DNA from: Lachnospiraceae bacterium
Lineage (GTDB): Bacteria; Bacillota; Clostridia; Lachnospirales; Lachnospiraceae
Length of the DNA: 50,191 nucleotides
Direction: 5' to 3'
NCBI GenBank assembly: GCA_021201095.1
Contig: JAJQFO010000219.1
Span: forward strand, 1-50,191
The notes under the pieces are model-generated. The model saw only the letters and a list, made by a program, of their open reading frames with translations. It was not told where the DNA came from and did no database searches. The translations under genes and the position numbers were made by a program. Positions 41,689 to 50,191 of this stretch are shown here, piece after piece. Positions within the stretch are counted from its first letter, which is position 1, and the number at the start of each line of letters is the position of its first letter.

Positions 41689-41784
41689 GGAAAGGATATA
41701 CATGATCAGATCCCCACGACCGGGAAGTACAGCGATGCGTTAGTTTTACTTTTCCTCCTTTCTATTTTTTTGTATATCCTTTCT
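41689..41784 (+). repeat. Inverted repeat around a tiny ORF
   Basis: GGAAAGGATATACA (41689-41702) and TGTATATCCTTTCT (41771-41784) pair with one G:U. The left arm includes the ribosome site and the first base of the ATG at 41702. Confidence 0.75.
41702..41743 (+). CDS. Possible 13-residue peptide
   Basis: ATG to TAG encodes MIRSPRPGSTAMR. AAAGGA is 5-6 bases upstream and a near-consensus promoter about 30 bp upstream. The peptide is basic, with Arg-Pro motifs. Whether it is translated is unknown; it could be a leader peptide or coincidence. Confidence 0.3.
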   Translation: MIRSPRPGSTAMR

Positions 41785-42047
41785 GTTGCGTATTATATAC
41801 AATGAGTGCGTAGTTTGCAAGCTTTTTTTGATGGTTTTTATATTTTTGTGCATTTTTTCTACTCAAACGACACTATATGGGAGCTGATATTCTGCTTTTA
41901 TGTAAGCTTTGATGAACTTTATTCCTGTACCTTCCCAATTCCTGTTTGTTACAAAACACACCCTGATCAGATTTATAGTATTTCCAGATCTGTCGGTGTA
42001 ACGTTTCGCTCCTGCTCATCCCAGGACGCGCGCAGACAAAAAATCGC

Positions 42048-42075
42048 TTTACATTTGCCGTTAAATGCGTATAAT
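42048..42075 (+). promoter_or_regulatory. Promoter of mecA
   Basis: TTTACA (42048-42053), 16-bp spacer, TATAAT (42070-42075). The leader is about 20 nt. Confidence 0.75.
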
Positions 42076-42100
42076 AACGAATAATAAAGGATGTGATTGC

Positions 42101-42865
42101 ATGAAAATTGAGAAGATTAATGACCAGCAGATTCGTTGCACACTGACCAGAGAAGACCTGGCCAGCCGGAACATCAATATACGGGAGCTGGCTTATGGAT
42201 CTGATAAAGCCAGACAGCTTTTTCAGGATATGATCACGGTCGCGGCACAGGATTTTGGGTTTGAGGTGGAAAATATTCCTCTCGTAGTAGAAGCGATTCC
42301 GGTTTCGATGGACACGATTATTCTGATTATAACGAAGGTCGAAGATCCCGAGGAGCTGGATACCCGCTTTGCCCGATTCGCGCCGGAGCCTCCCGGAGCG
42401 GAGACCGGGATTACGTTTGCGGAGCTTAGGGAGCATATAGAGGGCGCCGATGACATTCTTGACCTGATCCGGCGGATCAGCGAGGGCCGGAAGCAGGCCG
42501 CTAAGGAGGAACCCCCGGCCGGTGAAGTCGAAGGTATGGAGGACCAGACAGAAGACGAGGAGCTTCCGGATCTTGCACGCGCCTACACCTTTGATACACT
42601 GGATGACGCGATCCGCGTCGCGGGCGTACTGGATACCGCCTGTGAAGCTCCGAACTCTCTGTATAAAAATCCAGAGGATGGCAGCTTCTACCTGCTGCTG
42701 AAAAAAGCAGATGTTTCAGCTGCCCAGTTCAACAAAATATGCAATATTCTCTCAGAATACGCGATGCCCTGCCGGTTTACGGTCGGCATGGAGGCTTATT
42801 TCAGCGAGCATTTCGAGATCATTCTTGCGGAGCACGCTCTGCAGAGCCTGCGAAAGCTGCTTTAA
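42101..42865 (+). CDS. mecA: MecA-family ClpC adaptor protein
   Basis: A 254-residue adaptor protein that delivers substrates to ClpC-ClpP. The N-terminal domain (MKIEKINDQQIRCTLTREDL, residues 1-80) and the C-terminal domain (about 170-254, YTFDTLDDAIRVAGVL, SLYKNPEDGSFYLLLKKAD, EHFEIILAEHALQSL) are linked by an acidic stretch rich in Glu/Asp (about 140-165). The ATG follows AAGGATG. It has its own promoter and ends directly at a repeat of family II. Confidence 0.9.
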   Translation: MKIEKINDQQIRCTLTREDLASRNINIRELAYGSDKARQLFQDMITVAAQDFGFEVENIPLVVEAIPVSMDTIILIITKVEDPEELDTRFARFAPEPPGAETGITFAELREHIEGADDILDLIRRISEGRKQAAKEEPPAGEVEGMEDQTEDEELPDLARAYTFDTLDDAIRVAGVLDTACEAPNSLYKNPEDGSFYLLLKKADVSAAQFNKICNILSEYAMPCRFTVGMEAYFSEHFEIILAEHALQSLRKLL

Positions 42866-42866
42866 A

Positions 42867-42952
42867 AATCGAGCAGGGAGACTTATCCCCTGCTTGCAGT
42901 TCGGGCGTGTGTGGCGTAATCCACAAAACACCTTACGTGCCCCTGTTCATTA
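42867..42952 (+). repeat. Structured repeat family II, copy A
   Basis: It begins two bases after the mecA stop. Stem 1 is GAGCAGGG-AGACTTAT-CCCCTGCTT. Stem 2 is formed by GGGCGTG and TGTGG with CCACA and CGTGCCC, with AAACACCTTA unpaired. Copy B at 49008-49133 shares the order with compensatory changes. Confidence 0.75.
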
Positions 42953-42969
42953 GCACCATTCTCAAAACA

Positions 42970-43015
42970 GAAGGAAAGCCCCTGCCCGGATAAATCCGGG
43001 CAGGGGCTTTCCTTC
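42970..43015. terminator. Bidirectional terminator mecA/cls
   Basis: A perfect 21-bp stem (42970-42990 with 42995-43015) with loop TAAA. Short T-rich sequence flanks it on both sides. It separates the convergent mecA and cls genes. Confidence 0.85.
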
Positions 43016-43044
43016 TTGCTTCGCCAGTTTCTACACAATGCCAC

Positions 43045-43075
43045 GTTCAGCACAGCAGGCCGTGCTGTGCTGAAC
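43045..43075. other. Second perfect hairpin before the cls stop
   Basis: GTTCAGCACAGCA (43045-43057) pairs perfectly with 43063-43075 around GGCCG. No T-tract follows. Confidence 0.7.
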
Positions 43076-43082
43076 TGGTGGA

Positions 43083-44669
43083 TCACATGAGTGGTGCTAA
43101 TAGTTTCAGGATGTGGCCGGACAGTTTGCGGGTAATTTTGTCATGGCGGATATCAAAGGGCGTTATGAGCTGACACTCGATCAGCGTTTTTCGAAAATCT
43201 TCTTCGACCTTTTTCAGTTCCGGCACATCATAGAGAAAAACCGCACACTCGAAATTCAGATACAGACTGCGGTAATCCAGATTGATGGAACCAATCACGC
43301 CGCAGATATCATCGCTGACTACAACCTTCGAATGAACGAACCCGGGCGTATACTCAAAGATCCGTACTCCGTTTTCCACAAGAACCTTATAATAGGAATG
43401 TGCTAAGGCAAAAGCATATTTTTTGTCTGGAATATGCGGCAGGATCAGCTTGACATCGACCCCGCGGCGGGCTGCATAAATCAGTGCCTGCAGCATCTCA
43501 TGATCCGGCACCAGATAGGGTGTCATAATGTGGACATAGCGGGTTGCGCTGTTCAGGATTTCCAGATAGACACGCTCTGCTGTCTTCGTCTCTTTGAGCG
43601 GATTGGCCGCATAGGGCATGACGAATCCTGCGCCTTTTTGGTATTCCTCCGGGATTTCCTTGAGATAAACAGCAAAATTTTCCAGTTTTTCCGTGGTATC
43701 CCACATTTTCAGAAACATGACGGCAAAGCTCTTTGCGGCCTCGCCGCGCAGCATAATACCGGCATCCTTCCAGTGACCGAACCGTTCCTTCTGGTTAATG
43801 TATTCATCCGCGAGATTCACTCCCCCGGTAAATGCCGTATGCCCATCGATCACAACAATCTTTCGGTGATCCCGGTTGTTGTAGCTGGTGGAAATCGCCG
43901 GATACACTTTAGAAAAAACCTTACAGCGTATGCCCAGATTTTTCATTTTCTTCGAGAAGTCATGCGGCAGATTGTTCAGCTCATTCATTCCGTCATACAT
44001 CAGGCGCACCTCTACGCCTTCCTTTACCTTCATTTCCAGAATTTCCTGAACCTGCTCCCACATGCAGCCTTCTGCTATAATAAAATATTCAAGGAAAATG
44101 TATTCCTTCGCACTCCGCAGCTGCTTTATGAGCTCCTCATATTTTTCCTCACCGCTGGAAAAATAAACCACCTCCGTATTACGCCAAAGGGGATACCCCT
44201 GAATCTGATCAATATAATAGGCCAGCTGCGCCAGACGGGGATTTTCAAACGTGAGCTCGCGCATGGTTTCTGCGTCCTGCGGCAGGACACCCTCCGTCTG
44301 CTGATCAATTTCCTCCATGCGTGCGGCCAGCATATGCATCCCAGGCTGCAGCTGCAGATACAGATACAGCAGTCCGCCGAAAATCGGAAACATAAGCACC
44401 AGCGACGCCCATGCAAGCTGAAACGCAGGATGCTCCACATGATTAATGATCAGCAGCAGCACCAGAAATGAGAAAATGATGTGTCCGCCAAAGTACACGT
44501 AAATGTACTGTGCCACATAATGAATCACAAAAAAGAGCAGCAGGATCTCCGCCAGTAGACAGAGTATCAGGATGCCCGTGCGCCCGAATATGACCTGCAG
44601 GACACCTCGTTTCCCCTTATCCATGGACCGGTCTTTGATGTCCTTTACCTTATTTAATTGTTTGTCCAT
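43083..44669 (-). CDS. cls: Cardiolipin synthase
   Basis: A 528-residue membrane enzyme joining two phosphatidylglycerols. Two or three N-terminal membrane helices (about 30-108) are followed by two phospholipase-D HKD motifs: His268-Lys270-Asp275 (NNRDHRKIVVIDG) and His446-Lys448-Asp453 (FVHSKVVVSD). Normal length. The ATG follows GGGAG. Its product is part of the membrane lipid theme of the window. Confidence 0.95.
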   Translation of the reverse strand: MDKQLNKVKDIKDRSMDKGKRGVLQVIFGRTGILILCLLAEILLLFFVIHYVAQYIYVYFGGHIIFSFLVLLLIINHVEHPAFQLAWASLVLMFPIFGGLLYLYLQLQPGMHMLAARMEEIDQQTEGVLPQDAETMRELTFENPRLAQLAYYIDQIQGYPLWRNTEVVYFSSGEEKYEELIKQLRSAKEYIFLEYFIIAEGCMWEQVQEILEMKVKEGVEVRLMYDGMNELNNLPHDFSKKMKNLGIRCKVFSKVYPAISTSYNNRDHRKIVVIDGHTAFTGGVNLADEYINQKERFGHWKDAGIMLRGEAAKSFAVMFLKMWDTTEKLENFAVYLKEIPEEYQKGAGFVMPYAANPLKETKTAERVYLEILNSATRYVHIMTPYLVPDHEMLQALIYAARRGVDVKLILPHIPDKKYAFALAHSYYKVLVENGVRIFEYTPGFVHSKVVVSDDICGVIGSINLDYRSLYLNFECAVFLYDVPELKKVEEDFRKTLIECQLITPFDIRHDKITRKLSGHILKLLAPLM

Positions 44670-44815
44670 ACATTTTCACTCCCTGCCCCTTTGCATATGC
44701 TCTTATCATATTATCTCTTCGGCACATTTACTTTGCACTTTTATTTCGCACTGCTATCTCACACTTTTATTTTTCCTGTTTACTTTTTACGTTTCTGCCT
44801 TTTCGTGTATATCTC

Positions 44816-45085
44816 TTAGCCTTCCTCCAACACCTGTATTTCCAGATAATCAAACGGTATCTCCTCTATAAAGCTGTCCTGGCCAAACCGCGCTTTGCTG
44901 TGCCGCTGAAATTCCGCTATCGTCGGGTCCAGCCAGATCGGCCGTTCCAGATCAAACTCACGGCAGATTTCATCCAGCCCCCGAAAGATTTTATGCGTCC
45001 GCGTATCTTCGCTCTGCTCCGCATAAACAGTATCCTTAAGCATATGATTATCCTTCCACATTTTTCCCCATAATCTGAACATCAT
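44816..45085 (-). CDS. Conserved-type small hypothetical protein
   Basis: An 89-residue soluble protein (MMFRLWGKMWKDNHMLKDTV ... EIPFDYLEIQVLEEG). The WKDNHMLKD and IWLDPTIAEFQRHSKARFGQ stretches look conserved in type, but I cannot name a family or role. ATG 45085 follows AGGAGAGC. A longer frame upstream has no ribosome site. Confidence 0.7.
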   Translation of the reverse strand: MMFRLWGKMWKDNHMLKDTVYAEQSEDTRTHKIFRGLDEICREFDLERPIWLDPTIAEFQRHSKARFGQDSFIEEIPFDYLEIQVLEEG

Positions 45086-45218
45086 GCTCTCCTGTCTTGT
45101 CCTCTGTTTCACATCGTTCTGTTCTTTCCCTTGCGGGTATTCGGATATTCTTTCTGCACACCAGATCAATTCTCTGTTTGTATAAAAAGGCATCCAAAAT
45201 TTATTTATACGTCATCTT

Positions 45219-46352
45219 TCAGTTAAAGAACTCATACACCAGCGCGGAAAGATTCGCAATCCGCGTAATTGCTGTGCTACTGTTGCTGATATCATTTGAT
45301 AATACAACCAGAATATAATCGCAGGCGTCGGAATAAATAATCGCCGCATCGTTTTGTGTGCCATCCATCTCGCCTGTCTTGTTCGCGCACAAAACGCCAT
45401 CTGGCAAACCGGCAGGAATCTTATACCGCGTATTCTGCGCGAGCAGCATTTCTTCCATTTCGTTGCTGTCCGCGCGGCTCATCCACGTCCGCCGGTAAAT
45501 ATCCTCCAGAAGGGCTCCGACATCTTTGGCGGCCACCTGGTTGGTGCCATTGCCAGAGTTCGTCGCAGGATTACTGAATCCATTATATTCAACTGTCATC
45601 TCACTGTATCCATGACTCTGAATAAATTCATTTACTTTGGCGATACCTTTCGCGTAGCTGGAATCACCCAGAATATAGAGCAGCTGGTTGGAAGCTGTGT
45701 TGTCGCTGTAGCTGATCATGGCGTTCAGCAGAGATACAATTTCATCCGTCCGTTCCAGTTCGCCTTCATCAATTGCGGTGTACACGGTTCCCATAATAAA
45801 AAGCTTCATCACACTCGCAGATTTCATCGCCTGGTCATTAATCACAAAGCTCTCATCCGTATCGAGGTTTTTCACATAGACAGACCAGGTCCCGTCATAA
45901 GCCGCGATTGTCGTCTCCAGCAGCTCCTGCAGTTCGGCCATTGTATGCTCCTGCTGCCAGGGATGCACCCGGGCAGCACGTCCGCAGGAGAGCAGACCGC
46001 AGGAATAGGTAACCGGACTTCCCAGTATTTCCCGGATATCCGGCAATGCCATCGGAATCTGAAATTCTTCTCCGAGCAGAGTCTGCATCATCAGCTGCCA
46101 TCCTTCCTGCTCCGAAAGCGAGCCTCCGTCCGATTCGGTCTCTGTTTCACTTTCCGACTCTGATTCACTTTCCGTCTCGGTCTCTGTCTCTGACTCCACC
46201 CCGGAAAATCCCGCAATCGCCTTCTCCAGATCCTCCGGTATCTCAAACACCGAAGATGCGCCGGCACGCACGCCGGCCGCAGAAATCCACATACTCATGA
46301 GCAGGAAGCCCACAAAACACCTTATTTTTCTTTTATCTGGCCTTCTTCCCAT
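45219..46352 (-). CDS. Secreted class A beta-lactamase-fold serine hydrolase
   Basis: A 377-residue exported protein. The signal peptide ends near residue 32. A Ser/Glu/Thr run (52-74) acts as a spacer. The serine hydrolase domain carries Ser180-x-x-Lys183 (SASVMKLF), Ser216-Asp217-Asn218 (YSDNTASN) and Lys325-Thr-Gly (ANKTGEMDG), which are the three active-site motifs of class A beta-lactamases and penicillin-recognising enzymes. An omega-loop Glu is not clear, so antibiotic hydrolysis should not be assumed. ATG 46352 follows GGAGG. It lies 50 bp after the LTA-synthase-like gene. Confidence 0.87.
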   Translation of the reverse strand: MGRRPDKRKIRCFVGFLLMSMWISAAGVRAGASSVFEIPEDLEKAIAGFSGVESETETETESESESESETETESDGGSLSEQEGWQLMMQTLLGEEFQIPMALPDIREILGSPVTYSCGLLSCGRAARVHPWQQEHTMAELQELLETTIAAYDGTWSVYVKNLDTDESFVINDQAMKSASVMKLFIMGTVYTAIDEGELERTDEIVSLLNAMISYSDNTASNQLLYILGDSSYAKGIAKVNEFIQSHGYSEMTVEYNGFSNPATNSGNGTNQVAAKDVGALLEDIYRRTWMSRADSNEMEEMLLAQNTRYKIPAGLPDGVLCANKTGEMDGTQNDAAIIYSDACDYILVVLSNDISNSSTAITRIANLSALVYEFFN

Positions 46353-46402
46353 AAATACCTCCATTTGACATAGCCGGATGTCCCATCGGCGCATACCCCG
46401 TG

Positions 46403-48730
46403 TTATTCCGGTTCAGCGCCGTCCAGCGTGAAGAATTCGTAATAGCGATTGTCGCCGCCAAATATATCATTGTATTCCAGAATATTGTATTCATTTACCA
46501 GATCATAATAGGGTGATTCCTTATCATCCAGCTCATAAAACACACCATCCGATCCCCAATAGCCAATGGAATTAATCACTGGGATCTCCTCGCTCAGATC
46601 CAGAAGATATTCCTGATAGCCGGTCATTTCAAGTCCCAGCCTGTCCGCCAGAATGCTGTACAGGTAGTTCAGGCTGGTGGCTTCGATTGTCTCTTCTTCT
46701 ATATCATAATTAGCCCAGCAGATAAAAGGAATTTTATATTTCTCCATCAGCTCCTCATCAGTCAGGCTGTCCTCCGTCCCGCCAAGCAGATATTCATAAG
46801 CGCTGTCCCCGATATTCGGCTGATGATCGCCAAACATCAGAATGATTACCGGCTCATCAACATCTTCAAAATACTCGACCAGCCCCTGAAATGCGTCGTC
46901 TGTGGCCTTGACCAGATTTACATAAATCTCCGCCTTTGTTGTGGAAAATTCGGTATTTAACACCTCAATCTCCATATCCAGATTATTTGTGTTGGATGAA
47001 TAGTAGCCGCCGTGGTTCTGAATGGTCACGTTATAGGAAAAAAGCGGCTGCCCGGAATCCAGGTTTTCCTCGTACTCAAGAATAATCCGGTTAAACAGAG
47101 TTTCATCGGAAATATAGTTTCGGATCCTCACAGGATACTGGAAATCGTCCCTTGTATAATATGTATCAAATCCAATCTGCGGATAGACGATATTTCTGCG
47201 GTAATTGGTCCCGCGGTAAGGATGCATGGCCAGCGTATAGTACCCAAGCGAGCCAAGCTGAGAAGCCAGCGAGGGCAGATTTCCGCGTACAAACAGGTTA
47301 AAGCCAACTGACGATGCCGGGAGAAACGCCATCGTGTTGCCCGTCAGAAATTCATACTCAGAATTTGGGGTATTTCCGCCAAAAACAGAGGAATACGCAG
47401 TCCCCTTGATCGTGTTTTCCGTCAGGCTTCGGATGAAGGGCATATAATCCTCTGAGAGCTCCAGGCCATTGCCCACCTCTGTATAATCCGCCCAGGATTC
47501 ATTCATGATTACGATGATTGTGGGAGTCTCGCTTGCGTCAGCCGAAGCTGTTTCAGCATCGGCTCCACCGGTCGAAGTAGCCACGTCAGCTGCATCTTCG
47601 TCGGTTGAGGCTGTCCCGGCAGCTGCATTCTCGTCGGTTGAGACATTTCCGCCAGCTGCATCGTCACCAGTCGAGGCTGTCCCGGCAGCTGCATCCTCGT
47701 CGGCTGAGGCATTTCCAACGGCTGCATTGTCCTCCGGTTCATCCCCCAGGCCGCCGCCCGAATTCTCTTCGCCGGTGTCCACATACTCTGCCGCAATTTC
47801 CTGCACGGCGCTCAGCGAATACCCCTCCGGCTTGTCCACGACCAGATAAAAACAGGTAGTCAAAGTCGTAAATAGCATATCATATTTTTTGTAGCGCAGC
47901 TGGTGTGTAAACCCTTCCGAACGGATATCATGGTCTTCCAGAAAGGATGTTTTTCCGCAAAGGTAATAATAGCCGCCGGCCAGCACTGCCACAAGCGCCA
48001 GAAAAACTCCGCGCGCCGCAAGGGGCATCATCCGGCCTCTTCTCAGCTTCAGGCTGACCGTACAGATCAGAATCGTGAACAAAATCTCCATGACCATGTA
48101 CCAGTCCAGCGTGTAAGTATACTCCGAAGCCACCGCAGCCGCTGTAGTGACGGAAAACAGATCCGCAGCTGAAAGAGCCATTCCGCGGAAGGAGATTACA
48201 AAACAGTTTACAATCCCCAGAGTGGCCACCGCCACAGCAGTAATGATCACGGAAAACCGGATGCTCCCGGTCAGTCCGTACAGAATCCCCAGCACCAGAT
48301 ACAAAAAAGCAAAGGTTAAAAGAAGCGCAATTTTATCCAGCGCAAAAAAGTCTATGTTATACTTATCTTTATTCAGAAATAAAAGCGAAAAATAAATAGC
48401 AAAGGGTGCAGCCATAAACCAGATCCAGGAAAGGATGCGGTTAACGAAATCACTCAGTGTATTTTCCACCAGCCACAAAAAAATAAGCGCAGCCGATAAA
48501 AGAATAATCTTATAGGTCCTCACACTCTGCAGCAGAGAAGCGTCCCCATCTGATGAATAAAGAGACGGATGAAAACAGTAGTACAGCAGCAGGCTCACCG
48601 TCAGAAGAATCGGTATGAAGCGAAAAAAGCGCCTGTGCTCTCTGATCACGCAGATTTTTTCTGAGAGCCGAAGCTTTTCCAGAAGCCGAAATTTTTCCGG
48701 GAACCGGGCCTTTTCTGAAAGTTTTGACAT
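46403..48730 (-). CDS. LTA synthase-family sulfatase-like membrane protein
   Basis: A 775-residue protein. About five or six membrane helices (35-260) precede a linker and a large extracellular sulfatase-like domain (about 403-775). Thr454 in FGGNTPNSEYEF is the likely nucleophile, Glu411 (IMNESW) a metal ligand and MFGDHQP the C-terminal metal site. It should transfer glycerol phosphate to a membrane acceptor. Residues 322-402 are an Ala/Asp/Thr-rich insert with 11-residue units (AAGTASTDEDA). The N-terminus (SEKARFPEKFRLLEKLRLSE) is basic. The ATG follows GGAGG. Likely one operon with the serine hydrolase gene. Confidence 0.92.
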   Translation of the reverse strand: MSKLSEKARFPEKFRLLEKLRLSEKICVIREHRRFFRFIPILLTVSLLLYYCFHPSLYSSDGDASLLQSVRTYKIILLSAALIFLWLVENTLSDFVNRILSWIWFMAAPFAIYFSLLFLNKDKYNIDFFALDKIALLLTFAFLYLVLGILYGLTGSIRFSVIITAVAVATLGIVNCFVISFRGMALSAADLFSVTTAAAVASEYTYTLDWYMVMEILFTILICTVSLKLRRGRMMPLAARGVFLALVAVLAGGYYYLCGKTSFLEDHDIRSEGFTHQLRYKKYDMLFTTLTTCFYLVVDKPEGYSLSAVQEIAAEYVDTGEENSGGGLGDEPEDNAAVGNASADEDAAAGTASTGDDAAGGNVSTDENAAAGTASTDEDAADVATSTGGADAETASADASETPTIIVIMNESWADYTEVGNGLELSEDYMPFIRSLTENTIKGTAYSSVFGGNTPNSEYEFLTGNTMAFLPASSVGFNLFVRGNLPSLASQLGSLGYYTLAMHPYRGTNYRRNIVYPQIGFDTYYTRDDFQYPVRIRNYISDETLFNRIILEYEENLDSGQPLFSYNVTIQNHGGYYSSNTNNLDMEIEVLNTEFSTTKAEIYVNLVKATDDAFQGLVEYFEDVDEPVIILMFGDHQPNIGDSAYEYLLGGTEDSLTDEELMEKYKIPFICWANYDIEEETIEATSLNYLYSILADRLGLEMTGYQEYLLDLSEEIPVINSIGYWGSDGVFYELDDKESPYYDLVNEYNILEYNDIFGGDNRYYEFFTLDGAEPE

Positions 48731-48926
48731 TCCTTATATTTCCTCCAGTCCATCTGCCGCGCCGTTACACAGCAGAAGAATCTGTTCATTCAAAAATACA
48801 GGGAGACACCATGAAACGCAAGCGCCTTTCATAACGTCCCCCTTTCGTTTTTACACCGGATGGATGGCGCGAGGCACGCCGCCCGGAAACATGTCTGAGC
48901 CATTTCAAAACTATAATTGATCCGCT

Positions 48927-48988
48927 TCGCTCCGGTCCCAGGCGCGTATCACTGACACACTGACACGCAGGACCGTCCAGCGCCGCTA
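48927..48988 (-). repeat. Structured repeat family I, fourth copy
   Basis: On the minus strand: GGCGCTGG, then GCGTGTC-AGT(GTGTCAGT)-GATACGC, CGCCTGG and the tail GACCGGAGCGAAGCGGATC. The inner stem keeps pairing with one G:U, and the AGT loop is doubled. Confidence 0.55.
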
Positions 48989-49007
48989 AATATCTGTGCA
49001 GGCAATA

Positions 49008-49133
49008 ATCGAGTAGGGAGACTTGTCCCCTACTCGCTGCGCGGGGCGCGTGTGGCGCTTATCCCGTCCGAAGGACGTGGATGCCTCGCAGCGAGCGTAA
49101 GCCACAAAACACCTTACGCGCCCCTGTGCATTA
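49008..49133 (+). repeat. Structured repeat family II, copy B
   Basis: Stem 1 GAGTAGGG-AGACTTGT-CCCCTACTC keeps pairing where copy A has C:G instead of T:A. Stem 2 is GGGGCGCG and TGTGG with CCACA and CGCGCCCC. An extra hairpin of about 40 bp lies between the stem-2 arms, where copy A has only TAAT. Confidence 0.75.
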
Positions 49134-49200
49134 TTAAGGAATACCGCCTGGCAGCAGAGCCCTTACAGCTCAGGCTGCCTGGCTCATTGCTTCGCAGAAA

Positions 49201-50191
49201 TTACAGTCTCGCAAGAAGCGCTTCTCTTTCCTTCTCATATCCAGGCTTGCCAAGAAGCGCGAACATATTCTTCTTGTAGCTCTCCACGCCAGGCTGATTA
49301 AACGGATTCACGCCCAGAACATATCCGCTCACGCCGCACGCGAATTCAAAGAAATAAAACAGCTCGCCAAGATAAAACTCATCCTGCTTCGGAATGTTTA
49401 CAACCAGATTCGGGACATTGCCGTCCGTATGGGCCAGAATGGTTCCGTTCATGGCGCTCTTGTTAACAAAATCTACCGTCTTTCCAGCCAGATAGTTCAG
49501 GCCGTCGAGATCTACCGGTTCCTCGCCGATCGTAATCGTGCATCTGGATTCTTCCACATTCATAACGGTCTCAAACATGATACGGCTGCCGTCCTGAATA
49601 AACTGACCCATCGAATGGAGATCTGTCGTGAGATCTACCGCAGCCGGGAAAATTCCCTTCTGGTCCTTTCCTTCACTCTCGCCGTAAAGCTGTTTCCACC
49701 ACTCAGAAACGTAATGCAGGCTCGGCTCATAATTGGCCAGGATCTCAACGCTCTTACCTTTTCTGAGCAGGATATTGCGTACCGCAGCATATAAAAGTGC
49801 GTCGTTTTCTTCAAAATCTGCTTCCAGTGCGCGCTTTCTGCCTGAAGCTGCGCCTTCCATCAGCTTGTCGATATCCGCGCCGCTCACCGCGATCGGCAGA
49901 AGTCCCACCGCCGTCAGTACAGAAAAACGTCCGCCCACATCATCCGGCACCACAAAGCTCTCATAGCCCTCCTCAGTCGCGAGGTTCTTCAGCGCTCCTC
50001 TCGCCTTATCCGTCGTTGCGTAAATACGCTTTGATGCTTCAGCCTTGCCATATTTCTCCTCCAGCATCTTTTTGAAAATACGGAAAGCGATTGCAGGCTC
50101 CGTCGTCGTCCCGGATTTGGAAATAATATTTACAGAAAAATCACGATCTCCGATCACTTCGATCAAATGCTGCACATACGTACTGCTGATG
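49201..50191 (-). CDS. pgi: Glucose-6-phosphate isomerase, C-terminal part
   Basis: Partial: the frame continues past the right window end, so about 120 N-terminal residues are missing. It interconverts glucose-6-phosphate and fructose-6-phosphate. [18 protein letters not shown]-type sequence (sugar phosphate binding), [32 protein letters not shown] and the C-terminal [16 protein letters not shown] (catalytic Lys and the isomerase signature) are visible. It ends at 49201. Confidence 0.95.
   Translation of the reverse strand, partial: ISSTYVQHLIEVIGDRDFSVNIISKSGTTTEPAIAFRIFKKMLEEKYGKAEASKRIYATTDKARGALKNLATEEGYESFVVPDDVGGRFSVLTAVGLLPIAVSGADIDKLMEGAASGRKRALEADFEENDALLYAAVRNILLRKGKSVEILANYEPSLHYVSEWWKQLYGESEGKDQKGIFPAAVDLTTDLHSMGQFIQDGSRIMFETVMNVEESRCTITIGEEPVDLDGLNYLAGKTVDFVNKSAMNGTILAHTDGNVPNLVVNIPKQDEFYLGELFYFFEFACGVSGYVLGVNPFNQPGVESYKKNMFALLGKPGYEKEREALLARL

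Larger units (their letters stand above)
41560..42100 (+). other. Intergenic region before mecA
   Basis: 541 bp with a strong plus-strand promoter (41646-41674), a 13-codon ORF (41702-41743), an inverted repeat (41689-41784) and the mecA promoter (42048-42075). The central part (about 41790-42040) is AT-rich, with no ORF supported by a ribosome site. Confidence 0.55.
48731..49200. other. Repeat-rich gap between the LTA synthase and pgi genes
   Basis: 470 bp. It includes family I copy (48927-48988), family II copy B (49008-49133) and a hairpin (about 49147-49184, GGCAGC/GCTGCC) that may end the pgi transcript. No gene was supported. Confidence 0.6.

Overview
This 50,191-base window looks like chromosome from a Lachnospiraceae-type Clostridium-group Firmicute. 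The pointers are a T-box in front of pheST, a flavin-dependent FabK as the only enoyl-ACP reductase, purine synthesis ending in a stand-alone AICAR formyltransferase plus PurO instead of a fused PurH, a MecA adaptor, LTA-synthase and TelA/XpaC-type envelope proteins, AGGAGG-like ribosome binding sites and moderately GC-rich coding sequence. The species cannot be fixed from sequence reading alone. No phage, insertion sequence, CRISPR array, tRNA or rRNA was found.

Layout. 1-4.4 kb: two copies of a structured repeat, a sigma-A promoter, a phenylalanine T-box and pheS-pheT. 4.5-6.1 kb: a secreted or lipoprotein-like protein behind a minisatellite leader. 6.1-13.3 kb (minus strand): a fatty-acid synthesis cluster read acpP-fabK-fabD-fabG-fabF-fabZ, then an unusual nuclease-domain protein with a long acidic tail and a YbjN-family protein. 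Several gaps in this cluster hold unrelated minisatellites of 37-43 bp. 13.4-14.5 kb: an ECF-type sigma factor and a one-TM partner. 14.9-20.2 kb (plus strand): an enlarged MutS2, an OmpR-type regulator lacking its phosphoacceptor aspartate, and a double-YARHG exported protein. 20.2-27.8 kb (minus): xpt, a YkgJ cysteine-cluster protein, two CobW-type GTPases (one with a large His/Asp/Cys metal-binding insert, one fused to a YcgQ-like domain), a zinc-ribbon membrane protein and a class I aminotransferase. 28.0-33.0 kb (minus): an xpaC-telA-CmpB-like membrane protein operon followed by a small Cys protein and a metallopeptidase. 33.2-41.1 kb (minus): an SH3/NlpC-P60 hydrolase, thioredoxin reductase, the two last purine enzymes behind a ZTP riboswitch, and a membrane-anchored GH18 protein. 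41.3-50.2 kb: small proteins, mecA (plus), cardiolipin synthase, a beta-lactamase-fold serine hydrolase, an LTA-synthase-like enzyme and a pgi cut by the window end.

Themes. Much of the window is envelope biology: membrane lipid synthesis, cardiolipin, polyglycerol phosphate, peptidoglycan hydrolysis and envelope stress. A second theme is dispersed non-coding structure. At least three families of short intergenic repeats occur. In two of them the copies differ at paired positions in ways that keep the stems, which suggests selection on RNA or DNA structure. The best candidates for something undescribed are these repeat families, the fab-linked acidic-tailed nuclease with its YbjN neighbour, and a 13-codon peptide ORF inside an inverted repeat upstream of mecA.
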